Part shown: positions 52,323-60,258 of the stretch, one piece after another
How positions within the stretch are numbered: the stretch's first letter is position 1
Layout: every line of letters begins with the position of its first letter
From: Pseudarthrobacter sp. NS4
GTDB taxonomy: Bacteria; Actinomycetota; Actinomycetes; Actinomycetales; Micrococcaceae
Reading direction: 5' to 3'
DNA: 64,000 bases
Assembly: GCF_024758005.1 (NCBI RefSeq)
Contig: NZ_CP103288.1
Span: forward strand, 3,968,001-4,032,000
Made by a program: the position numbers and the translations under genes
Notes under the pieces: generated by a model
Told to the model about the DNA's origin: nothing
Databases searched by the model: none
What the model saw: only the letters and a program-made list of their open reading frames with translations

Positions 52323-54236
52323 TTAGCGGCTGCGGCGTTCGTTGGACGCAGGCGCGGAAGCGCGGCGGGGACCGCCGCTGCGGGCGGGACGGCCGGAGCC
52401 GCCGCCGTTGCTGGAGCCGTAGGATCCGCCGGAGGTGCCCCCAGTGTTGGAGGACCAGACGGCCTTGTTGCCGCCGCCGGCCGGGGCTGCACCAGCGGAT
52501 CGGCTGCCACCGGTCCGGGCACCTGCGCCTGCACCGGCAGCTGCGCGCTGGCCCGTGGCGGGACGTCCGCTGCGCTGGCCGCCGGAAGCAGCCGGGCGGC
52601 CGGAGGAGGCGGGACGCCCGGTTCCGCCGCGGGGAGCGTCACTGCGGGTTACGCGGGATTCTGCACGGCCGTCTGAACCGCGGCCGGCCGATGCACGGCC
52701 ACCTGCCGCGGGAACGTCATTGCGGTGCGTGGAAGCGGTGCCACGGCCACGCGCGTTGCGGCGGGCGGCCGCCGCTGCAATGGCGCGGTCCTCATTCTGC
52801 TCAGCTACACGGTCGAATGCGGCGCGGGCTTCGGTGCGGCCTTCGAAGGCTGCGGCCCGGCGCTCGGCACGCGGAACATCGGTACGGGTCGGTTCGGCCG
52901 AAACCTTGCCGCGGCCTCCGCGGCCACCGCGTCCACCGGTAGTGGGGGCAGCCTGGCGGCGGGCCCGCTTGCGCTCGGCGTTGGCGCCCGTGGAGGTGCC
53001 GCCGCCCTGCTGTGCGGCGTTCTTGGCCAGCAGCGCTGCGCGGGTGCGCGGATCGATCTTTTCAGCCATGTCGCCCACCAGCCCGGCGACGATCGGGGAG
53101 TTGGCCGTCACACGCTCGAAGTTGACCTCCACGCCGGCAGCCTTCATGAGCTTCTTGACGTCGGACTGCTGCTCCGGGAGGGTCAGCGTGACCACGGTGC
53201 CGTCGGAACCGGCACGCGCGGTACGGCCGGAGCGGTGCAGGTAGGCCTTGTGCTCGGTGGGCGGGTCGACGTGGATGACCAGCTCGACGTCGTCCACGTG
53301 CACGCCGCGGGCGGCGACGTCGGTGGCCACCAGGACGCGCACGTCGCCGCTGGAGAACTCGGCGAGGTTGCGGTCACGGGCGTTCTGCGACAGGTTGCCG
53401 TGCAGGTCCACGGCGGGGATCCCGGCGTCGGTGAGGGTCTTGGCCAGCTTGCGGGCGTGGTGCTTGGTCCGCATGAAGAGGACGCGGCGGCCGGCGCCGG
53501 AGGCGAGCTCCACGATCAGCTGCTTCTTGACGGTCTGGTCGTTGACCACCAGGACGTGGTGCTCCATGGTGGTGACCGCTGCCTGCGGGTCGTCCACGGA
53601 GTGGGTGAGCGGGTTGGACAGGTAGCGTTGGACGATCTTGTCCACGCCGTTGTCCAGGGTGGCGGAGAACAGCAGGCGCTGGCCCTGGGTGGGGGTCATG
53701 TCCATGAGCTTCTTCACCACGGGCAGGAAGCCGAGGTCCGCCATGTGGTCGGCCTCGTCAAGGACCGTGATTTCCACGGCTTCGAGGGTGAGGATGCGCT
53801 GGCGGATCAGGTCCTCCAGGCGGCCGGGGCAGGCGATGACGATGTCGACGCCGGCACGGAGGGCCTTTTCCTGGCGGGCCTGGGAGATGCCGCCGTAGAT
53901 CACGGTGGTGTTCAGGCCGGCGGCCTTGGCCAGCGGCTCAATGGTGGCGTTGATCTGGGTTGCCAGTTCGCGGGTGGGTGCAAGCACCAGGCCCATGGGG
54001 CGGCCGGGCTTGCGGAAGTGCTTGGCTTCCCGTTCGGCCAGGCGGGCCACCAGCGGGATGGCGAAGGCGATGGTCTTGCCGGAGCCGGTGCGGCCGCGGC
54101 CCAGGACGTCGCGTCCTGCCAGGGTGTCTGGGAGGGTCTTCACCTGGATGGGGAACGGGGTTTCGATTCCCTGGGCGGTGAGGGTGTCGGCAAGGGCCTT
54201 GGGCGTGCCGAGGGCAGCAAAAGTAGTCAAAGTCAA
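52323..54236 (-). CDS. DEAD-box RNA helicase with long Gly/Arg/Ala-rich tail
   Basis: A 637-residue helicase. Motifs in order: Q motif ETPFPIQ, GRGRTGSGKT, PTRELA, DEADHMADLG, FSATL, and the C-terminal core ending HRSGRTARAG. From about residue 430 the tail is low complexity, rich in Gly, Arg, Ala, Ser with repeated RGG/GRG, likely RNA-binding and disordered. Similar to RhlE/CshA cold-adaptation and ribosome-assembly helicases. A terminator-like hairpin (54403-54447) and a long inverted repeat lie in its leader, suggesting attenuation or autoregulation. Confidence 0.92.
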   Translation of the reverse strand: MTLTTFAALGTPKALADTLTAQGIETPFPIQVKTLPDTLAGRDVLGRGRTGSGKTIAFAIPLVARLAEREAKHFRKPGRPMGLVLAPTRELATQINATIEPLAKAAGLNTTVIYGGISQARQEKALRAGVDIVIACPGRLEDLIRQRILTLEAVEITVLDEADHMADLGFLPVVKKLMDMTPTQGQRLLFSATLDNGVDKIVQRYLSNPLTHSVDDPQAAVTTMEHHVLVVNDQTVKKQLIVELASGAGRRVLFMRTKHHARKLAKTLTDAGIPAVDLHGNLSQNARDRNLAEFSSGDVRVLVATDVAARGVHVDDVELVIHVDPPTEHKAYLHRSGRTARAGSDGTVVTLTLPEQQSDVKKLMKAAGVEVNFERVTANSPIVAGLVGDMAEKIDPRTRAALLAKNAAQQGGGTSTGANAERKRARRQAAPTTGGRGGRGGRGKVSAEPTRTDVPRAERRAAAFEGRTEARAAFDRVAEQNEDRAIAAAAARRNARGRGTASTHRNDVPAAGGRASAGRGSDGRAESRVTRSDAPRGGTGRPASSGRPAASGGQRSGRPATGQRAAAGAGAGARTGGSRSAGAAPAGGGNKAVWSSNTGGTSGGSYGSSNGGGSGRPARSGGPRRASAPASNERRSR

Positions 54237-54402
54237 AGGTCTTTCAGGCGGTATCCGTGCGGATATCGGCCCCCGGTGCCGGTTGGCCCAGGGGTTCGCC
54301 GAAGAAAATTCAGGTGATCAACCAGCCTGCTGCCGCTTATACAAAGCGGCGGCCGGGACCAAATGGAACGCGTTCATCGACGCAGGATGTGCCTCTCACA
54401 TG

Positions 54403-54447
54403 AAAAAAGCCCACTCCCCGGAAAGGGACTCCAGAAACAGAGCGGGC
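54403..54447 (-). promoter_or_regulatory. Terminator-like attenuator in the helicase leader
   Basis: Read on the minus strand, GCCCGCT (54447-54441) can pair with AGTGGGC (54415-54409, one G-U), followed by six T residues (54408-54403). It lies about 170 bases before the helicase start, so it would end transcription inside the leader unless disrupted. Confidence 0.45.
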
Positions 54448-54502
54448 GGGCATCACTGCACATCAAGTTTCACCAGTCTAGCACCCCGCCTTCCCTTGCT
54501 TT

Positions 54503-54568
54503 CCCAACCAGGTAGCAGCAGGGGTCGTTTTGGGCCCTGATAACGACACCTGCTGCTACCTGGTTGGG
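54503..54568. repeat. 66-base inverted repeat with perfect 20-bp arms
   Basis: CCCAACCAGGTAGCAGCAGG (54503-54522) and its exact complement (54549-54568), with a further 6-bp inner helix GTCGTT/AACGAC (54524-54529, 54542-54547) after one mismatch and a 12-base loop. It lies between the divergent helicase and methyltransferase genes. It could be a miniature mobile element, a structured leader for the helicase mRNA, or a terminator barrier. The remainder of the 370-base gap holds only the attenuator and no gene. Confidence 0.85.
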
Positions 54569-54606
54569 GCGTTGCCTAAGCCGGCGGTGCAGGGCAGTGT
54601 TGAGCC

Positions 54607-55353
54607 ATGAACGAACACGCGCCCCACCACCAGCACACGCACGACGACGTCGCCTCCCCGGGCGGCAACGGCATAGGCAGCGGGATCCGCGGCAATGACG
54701 CAGCATCCATCTGGAACGAACGGTACCGCGCGAAACCGCAGATCTGGAGCGGGAAGCCGAACCCCCAGCTGGTCCGTGAGGCCGGCGGCCTGCGGCCGGG
54801 AAAGGCTCTTGACCTGGGCTGCGGCGAAGGAGCGGACGCCATCTGGCTGGCTCAGCAGGGCTGGACCGTGACCGCCGTCGACGTCTCCGCCGTGGCACTG
54901 GAGCGGGCCCACTCGCACGAGAAGGCAGCGCTGGCCCGGGAGAGCGTACATGCCGGCGAGGGCGCCATCGCCAGCCGCATCACCTGGCAGCAGGCCGACC
55001 TGGAACAGTGGCAGCCCGAGGGGTCCTTCGACCTCGTGACCTCACAGTTCCTGCACTCCCAGGAACTCGCCTGGCAGGGACCGCTTCGGACAGCTGCGTC
55101 CGCGGTCAAACCGGGAGGCACCCTGCTGATTGTCGGGCACCATCCGGACCGGCTTCCGCCGTGGGGAGGCGGCGGCGCCCACAACCACCGGGAGATGTTC
55201 TACACAGGCGATGAACTCGTCCGCGAACTGGGCCTGGACGCACCTGGCTGGCAGGTCGAGGTCCTCACCAGCCGCGAGCGTCCGGTGACCGGACCCGAGG
55301 GCCAGCACGCCACCATCGCGGACGTCGTCCTGCGCGCCACCAGGCTGAACTGA
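54607..55353 (+). CDS. Class I SAM-dependent methyltransferase
   Basis: A 248-residue methyltransferase with a His-rich N-terminus (HAPHHQHTHDD), SAM motif I ALDLGCGEGADAIWLA, acidic loop VTAVDVSAVAL and WQQADLEQW, similar to the TehB/thiopurine type group. The N-terminal His cluster could bind metal. Substrate unknown. It faces the helicase across the inverted repeat and converges with an MFS transporter gene. Confidence 0.85.
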   Translation: MNEHAPHHQHTHDDVASPGGNGIGSGIRGNDAASIWNERYRAKPQIWSGKPNPQLVREAGGLRPGKALDLGCGEGADAIWLAQQGWTVTAVDVSAVALERAHSHEKAALARESVHAGEGAIASRITWQQADLEQWQPEGSFDLVTSQFLHSQELAWQGPLRTAASAVKPGGTLLIVGHHPDRLPPWGGGGAHNHREMFYTGDELVRELGLDAPGWQVEVLTSRERPVTGPEGQHATIADVVLRATRLN

Positions 55354-55358
55354 CCTTT

Positions 55359-56750
55359 TCAGGAGCCTTTACCGGTGACCCGCGGCGCAACGAAGGCCGC
55401 GGCTACGGCGAGCACGGCGGCAAGGCCGAAGACACCTGAGAAGGATTCCGTCGTCGTCGTAAATGCTGCGAACACGATGCCCGTCGTGGCCAGTGCCAGC
55501 GCGCCGCCCAGCGAGTCGGAGATGGACATCGCCGAGCTGTTGAAGCCTTCGTTCTCCTTGGTGGACAACGCGAGGGTCATGACGCTGAGGCGCGGATACA
55601 GCAGGCCCATCCCGCCGCCGGCAAAGATCCAGCCGGCAATGGCGACGGCGGCTGGCCAGTGGAGCGCAGTGGTCACCAGCGCGAGCAGCACTGCGGCCAG
55701 GACCATCAGCGCCCCGGTCCGGGCCGCGCCGCGGTGGGACAGGCGGGCACCAAGGCGCCCTTGGACTGCTGAAGCCCCTGCCCAGGCCAGGGCCCCGCCG
55801 GTGAGGGTAAGGCCGGCGAAGGTGGGCGAAAATGCGTACTGCTCTATCAGCAGGTACGGGAGGTAGACCTCCGCGCCGAAGAACGCCGCCGAGGCCAGCC
55901 CGCGGGCCAGGATGACGCTGGGCAGTCCGCGCCGGGAGATGAGGGTGCCCCGGGGCACCAAGGGCCGGACGGCCAGCAGCGCCAGGACGACGGCGGCAAC
56001 GGCCAGGACCGCGGTGGCCGCAGGGACGCCCGGGATCCGGACCTCGGCGGACAGGTTCAATCCCAGCACTGCGATAGCGGCGAGCGCTGCCCAGGCGAGC
56101 CGGCCGACGGCCCACGGGACGGTTGGAGCGCCCACGGGGTGCGGGTCCATCCCCCGCAACACCGGCGCGATCATCAGCAGCGCCGGAATGACCAGTCCCA
56201 CCACGCCCAGGAACACCCAGTGCCAGCTGAAGACCTGTGCCACGATTCCGGCCGCGAATGGTCCCACCAGCGACGGGATCACCCAGGCCGCGGAGAATGC
56301 CGCAAAGATTTTCGGGTGGAGCACTCCGGGGTAGATGCGGGCCACGAGGACATAGAGCGCAACGGTGAGGGCTCCGCCGCCCAGCCCCTGCACCAGCCGG
56401 CCGGTGACGAGCATTGGCATGGATGTGGAGGTGCCGGCAATCAGCAGGCCCAGCACAAACAACCCCACGGACGCGTACAGGGGCACCGTTGGCCCGCGCC
56501 GGTCCGACCAGTTTCCGGCCGCCACCATGCCGATCACGCCGGTGGCGAGGGGTCCGGCGAAGGCCAGGGCGTAGAGGCCGGCGCCGTTCAGCTCACGGCT
56601 GACGAGCGGCATGATGGTGGTCACCGCGAGGGACTCGAACGCTGCGAGGAATACCAGGGCGCACGTGCCGATGGTCACCCACAGGTACGGCCGCTGGAGG
56701 ATGCCTGCGGCGGGGTGGGTGGCTGGAAGAGTGGAGTCCCGCACCGCCAT
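55359..56750 (-). CDS. MFS efflux transporter
   Basis: A 463-residue protein with about 12-14 membrane helices; AAGNWSDRRGPTVPLY is the loop 2-3 motif and VTGRLVQGLGGGALTVALYV is the helix-5 antiporter-like segment. Fits drug:H+ antiporters. ATG 56750 is used since a GGGCAGG site precedes it; the frame extends into the upstream gene. It begins 8 bases after the next MFS gene, so the two form an operon. Confidence 0.85.
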   Translation of the reverse strand: MAVRDSTLPATHPAAGILQRPYLWVTIGTCALVFLAAFESLAVTTIMPLVSRELNGAGLYALAFAGPLATGVIGMVAAGNWSDRRGPTVPLYASVGLFVLGLLIAGTSTSMPMLVTGRLVQGLGGGALTVALYVLVARIYPGVLHPKIFAAFSAAWVIPSLVGPFAAGIVAQVFSWHWVFLGVVGLVIPALLMIAPVLRGMDPHPVGAPTVPWAVGRLAWAALAAIAVLGLNLSAEVRIPGVPAATAVLAVAAVVLALLAVRPLVPRGTLISRRGLPSVILARGLASAAFFGAEVYLPYLLIEQYAFSPTFAGLTLTGGALAWAGASAVQGRLGARLSHRGAARTGALMVLAAVLLALVTTALHWPAAVAIAGWIFAGGGMGLLYPRLSVMTLALSTKENEGFNSSAMSISDSLGGALALATTGIVFAAFTTTTESFSGVFGLAAVLAVAAAFVAPRVTGKGS

Positions 56751-56757
56751 CCTGCCC

Positions 56758-58092
56758 TTACCCGACATACCGGTTGCGGCCGGCGTGGTAACCGAAGACC
56801 GCCGCCAGCAGGCCGACAACAAGGAACAGGACACCGGCCGCCGTGAAGGAGCCCGTAACCTGGTGCAGCTGGCCCACCATCAAGGTTCCCGTCGAACCGA
56901 GCCCGTAGCCCACGCCCTGCATCATCCCGGACAGGTGCGCGGCGGTGTGCCCGTCGCGGGTCCGCAGCATGATCATGGTCAGGGCCACCGCCGTCAGGCT
57001 TCCCTGGCCCAGACCCAAGAGGCCTGCCCACACCCACACCAGGTCCAGCGGCCCGAAGATGCTCAGGGCAAAACCGCTCCCGGTCATCAGGGCAACCACA
57101 GCGTTGATGGCCCGCTGGTCACGGAACCTTGCAGCAAGCGCCGGGGCGAACAGCGAACCGAGCATCTGCAGCACGATGCTGGCCGACACGATCAGCCCCG
57201 CCGTCGCCCCGCCGACACCCCGCTCCCGCAGGATCGGCGCCAGCCACGCGAAAACACTAAAGGACATCATGGCCTGCAGCACCATGAAAATGGTCACCTG
57301 CCACGCCACCGGGGAGCGCCACACGTTCACGCCGTCCCTGACGGCCTGGTGCTTGATACGGGGCTGACGGACTGCCACCGGAAGGAACAGGAAAAGCACG
57401 ACGGCGGCGGGCAGCGCCCAGAACCACAGCGCGAGCGTCCACTCCCCCGTCGCCGCGTAGACCGGGTACGTGAAGCCGGCACCGAGCGCCGCGGACGCGC
57501 AGATGGCCGTGGTGTACAGCCCGCCCATCAGGCCCAGGCGGTGCGGGAAGTCGCGCTTCACCAACCCGGGGAGCAGGACGTTGCACAGGGCGATCGCGGC
57601 TCCACAGGCCGCCGTCCCGGCAAGGAGGGCAGGAAGATGGCCTGCCGCCTGCCCGGCTGCTCCCCCGGTTTCCGCTCCTGGCAGGCTTATCCCGGCCGGC
57701 CGCAGGAGGAGCCCGGCTGTCAGCACGGCCATGGCTCCGAGCAGCACGCGTTCGGCGCCGAACCGGCGGGCCAGGACCGGGGCAAGCGGGGCGAACACTC
57801 CCAGCAGCGTCACGGGAACCGTGGTCAGCACCACCACGGCCCATCCCGGCAGCGCCGCCTGCGAGCTCACCTCCGGAAGCACTGCCGAGAAACTGGAAAA
57901 GACCGTGCGCAGGTTCAATCCGATCAGGACCAGGCACAAGCCGAGATACGCCAGCTGCCGACGGCTCCCCAAACGGGTGGGCTCCGGTGCGGGCAGCTCA
58001 TCGATTTCGGCATCCACCAGCGTGCCGGGCTGGGCCCCAGCCGGCTTTCCGGGCCGCTGCTTCTTCGCCGCAGCATTCGTCGCTTCCGTCAC
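56758..58092 (-). CDS. MFS transporter, CynX/NimT family
   Basis: A 444-residue protein with about 12 helices after a polar N-terminus of about 50 residues. The first helix region LGLCLVLIGLNLRTVFSSFSAVLPE and the HLSGMMQGVGYGLGSTGTLMVG segment are typical of CynX (cyanate) and NimT (2-nitroimidazole) transporters. GTG 58092 is chosen as the first good start; upstream codons cross a likely promoter. Substrate not known. Confidence 0.82.
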   Translation of the reverse strand: MTEATNAAAKKQRPGKPAGAQPGTLVDAEIDELPAPEPTRLGSRRQLAYLGLCLVLIGLNLRTVFSSFSAVLPEVSSQAALPGWAVVVLTTVPVTLLGVFAPLAPVLARRFGAERVLLGAMAVLTAGLLLRPAGISLPGAETGGAAGQAAGHLPALLAGTAACGAAIALCNVLLPGLVKRDFPHRLGLMGGLYTTAICASAALGAGFTYPVYAATGEWTLALWFWALPAAVVLFLFLPVAVRQPRIKHQAVRDGVNVWRSPVAWQVTIFMVLQAMMSFSVFAWLAPILRERGVGGATAGLIVSASIVLQMLGSLFAPALAARFRDQRAINAVVALMTGSGFALSIFGPLDLVWVWAGLLGLGQGSLTAVALTMIMLRTRDGHTAAHLSGMMQGVGYGLGSTGTLMVGQLHQVTGSFTAAGVLFLVVGLLAAVFGYHAGRNRYVG

Positions 58093-58242
58093 CAGCCCAT
58101 TCTTACAGGCACCAGCGACCGGGAAAGGGGCGCAGGAGTTATCCACATACGGGAGGTGGCGCCTTCTGCGCCTTCCGGCCGCATCCATATCTTGGGATCA
58201 GCAGCTGCCGGCAGACCACTCCACCAGATCACCAGGAGCCCC

Positions 58243-58707
58243 ATGGCTATTCCGCCACAAGATGAACACGGACGCGAGCACGGGACGTGGCACGGGCCAG
58301 GGCACAGGCACGGGCCAGGGCAGGAGCCGGTGCAGCCAGCGGCATCTGTCGATGCGCTCCATCAGGAACCCCCGAAAGGCAGGAACGCGCGTAAAGCAAC
58401 GGCCAGCGTGGTGCTGGCGGTTCTTGCGCCGGCCAGCATGATCATCACCGCCCCGATGGCTATGTTTGCCATGCTGGCCACTTATCCTTCTGAAGGACCC
58501 TCTCCAATGAGGTGGGTGACGCCCCTGGTGTTCTTCAGCCTCCCCCTCCTTTTTGCCTTGCCCTCCCTGGCGCTGGCAATTTTGGTCATGATGGCGGAAC
58601 CACGCACATCGCAAAGCCGGTCATCCGCGTCCGCTGCCCTGATCATCTCGGGCCTGGTCTTTGCCCTGGCCCTGGGTCCCGGACTGGACCAACTGGTGGG
58701 CTCATGA
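58243..58707 (+). CDS. Small two-helix membrane protein with His-rich head
   Basis: A 154-residue protein. The N-terminal 60 residues are polar and rich in His, Gly and Gln (DEHGREHGTWHGPGHRHGPG); membrane helices lie at about 66-88 and 101-127, with a third hydrophobic stretch near the end (SAALIISGLVFALALG). AGGAG is 6 bases upstream of the ATG. Resembles DUF4190-type proteins. Function unknown; divergent from the MFS pair and directly before trmB. Confidence 0.68.
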   Translation: MAIPPQDEHGREHGTWHGPGHRHGPGQEPVQPAASVDALHQEPPKGRNARKATASVVLAVLAPASMIITAPMAMFAMLATYPSEGPSPMRWVTPLVFFSLPLLFALPSLALAILVMMAEPRTSQSRSSASAALIISGLVFALALGPGLDQLVGS

Positions 58708-58743
58708 CCCTTGCACCGTACTTCCGCCGGTATTCTGGAAGGG

Positions 58744-59667
58744 ATGAGCGAATCCCCGGAAAACCCCCAGCAGCCGCATGTCCCACGGCCCGTCACGCCC
58801 GGTACGCAGGCGTCATTCGGCACCTACGGGGGCCGGCCGGTCAGCTTTGTCCGCCGTGGCACCCGCCTGCAGGGCCGCCGCCAGGCTGCATGGGAAGAGC
58901 ACGCCGAGCGGTGGGCAGTGGATGTGCCCCGGCATATCGCCAACACGTCCGTACACCCGGACTACACGTTCGACGCAGAGGCGGAATTCGGCCGCAAAGC
59001 ACCCCTGATCGTGGAGATCGGCTCGGGCCTGGGCGACGCCATCTGCCACGCGGCAGAGCAGAACCCGGATACCGACTTCCTGGCCGTGGAGGTCTACACC
59101 CCCGGGCTGGCCAACACCATCATCAAAATCAATAGCCGGGGGCTGCGCAACGTCCGCGTGGTTGAAGCCAACGCGCCCGAGGTCCTGGCCACCATGCTGC
59201 CTGAAGGGTCCGTTGACGAGCTCTGGGTCTTCTTCCCCGACCCCTGGCACAAGTCACGGCACCACAAACGCCGTCTGATCCAGCCCGAGTTCGCCGCCCT
59301 GGCCGCGCGTGCGCTGAAGCAGGGCGGGCTGTGGCGGATCGCCACCGACTGGTCCAACTACGCAGTCCACGTCCGTGATGTCCTGGCGGACTCGAAGGAC
59401 TTCGAGAACCTGCACAACGGCGAGCGCCGCGGCCCCGAAAGCCCGCTGACCCAGGTGTGGCAGTCCGGCGTCGAATCCGTGGTGGGCGGCGCCCCGGTGC
59501 GTGAGGGCCGCGCCCCCGTCAGCACCGAGCACACCGGCCCCAACGAGGGCGTCGACGAAACGGGCGGCTGGGCACCCCGCTTCGAGGGCAGGATCCGTAC
59601 CAGCTTCGAGGCGAAGGCCCACGAGGCCGGGCGGCTGATCTTCGATCTTTGCTATCGCCGGCGGTAA
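58744..59667 (+). CDS. trmB: tRNA (guanine-N7-)-methyltransferase
   Basis: A 307-residue SAM enzyme methylating G46 of tRNA (EC 2.1.1.33). Motifs PLIVEIGSGLGDAICHA, DELWVFFPDPWHKSRHHKRR and the final RTSFEAKAHEAGRLIFDL are diagnostic. It is longer than the usual 215-250: an insertion of about 50 residues (GERRGPESPLTQVWQSGVE to EGVDETGGWAPR) splits the C-terminal part, and there is an extended N-terminus. ATG 58744 follows TATTCT by 7 bases (leaderless). Confidence 0.94.
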   Translation: MSESPENPQQPHVPRPVTPGTQASFGTYGGRPVSFVRRGTRLQGRRQAAWEEHAERWAVDVPRHIANTSVHPDYTFDAEAEFGRKAPLIVEIGSGLGDAICHAAEQNPDTDFLAVEVYTPGLANTIIKINSRGLRNVRVVEANAPEVLATMLPEGSVDELWVFFPDPWHKSRHHKRRLIQPEFAALAARALKQGGLWRIATDWSNYAVHVRDVLADSKDFENLHNGERRGPESPLTQVWQSGVESVVGGAPVREGRAPVSTEHTGPNEGVDETGGWAPRFEGRIRTSFEAKAHEAGRLIFDLCYRRR

Positions 59668-59784
59668 GTGCCCTTCCCTGGCACAAAACGCACTTCCCCC
59701 GTGAAGCCCGCCGGCCGTGCACGGCATCAGTCCGGCATTAGTCTCCGGCATCCCCGAGCCGGCAACGAAGGTCCGGCAGCCGGT

Positions 59785-60258
59785 TCAGCGCACGCTGATG
59801 GACGCCACGATCTCTCTGAGCATGCCCAGTCGTGGCTCCACGTCGGGATTGAGGTAGGGCCAGATCACCACAACGCCGATAAACCGGCCGCCCTCCCACA
59901 CGCCGACGGTGGCTGCCACCTTTCCGGTGCCCTCGACGTTGTCGTTTCCCGGGTCCCCGTCGTCGTATCCCACCACGACGGCGTACGCGGCTTTGCCGGG
60001 CAGGTTCAGTTCGCCTTCGGCCAGGAGGGTTCCGCCCCGTTCCTCACGGTAGAAGTCCGCCATGAGGTGTGCCCACCCTGTGGCCTGCGGCGCGTCCTGC
60101 ACTGAGGTGTCGTCTTTGATGACGGTGACCAGGACACCACCCATCAGGCCGTACTGCTCGCTGTTGGGGCCTGCCGTGGAATCGGCGAGGACCTGGGTGT
60201 GCTCGGGAAAGTCGGCCGTGAACCCCAGCGGGGATTCGATGTGCACAGACATGGTCAC
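59785..60258 (-). CDS. Hypothetical small partner of the WXG100-like protein
   Basis: A 157-residue soluble protein starting MTMSVHIESPLGFTADFPEH. It alternates strands and helices (GLMGGVLVTVIKDD, HLMADFYREERGG, KAAYAVVVGYDDGD, GRFIGVVVIWPYLNP) and lacks signal peptide or Cys. The pattern is reminiscent of LpqN/Mog1/PsbP-like folds, which I infer only from the layout. GTG 60258 overlaps the stop of the WXG gene by four bases (ATG 60252 is the alternative). Tight coupling suggests a chaperone, immunity or secretion partner. Confidence 0.7.
   Translation of the reverse strand: MTMSVHIESPLGFTADFPEHTQVLADSTAGPNSEQYGLMGGVLVTVIKDDTSVQDAPQATGWAHLMADFYREERGGTLLAEGELNLPGKAAYAVVVGYDDGDPGNDNVEGTGKVAATVGVWEGGRFIGVVVIWPYLNPDVEPRLGMLREIVASISVR

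Noticed and set aside
56611..58242. 5' part of a long plus-strand frame antisense to the CynX-type transporter
   Set aside because: Only the last part from ATG 58243, with a good ribosome site and membrane helices, is credible.
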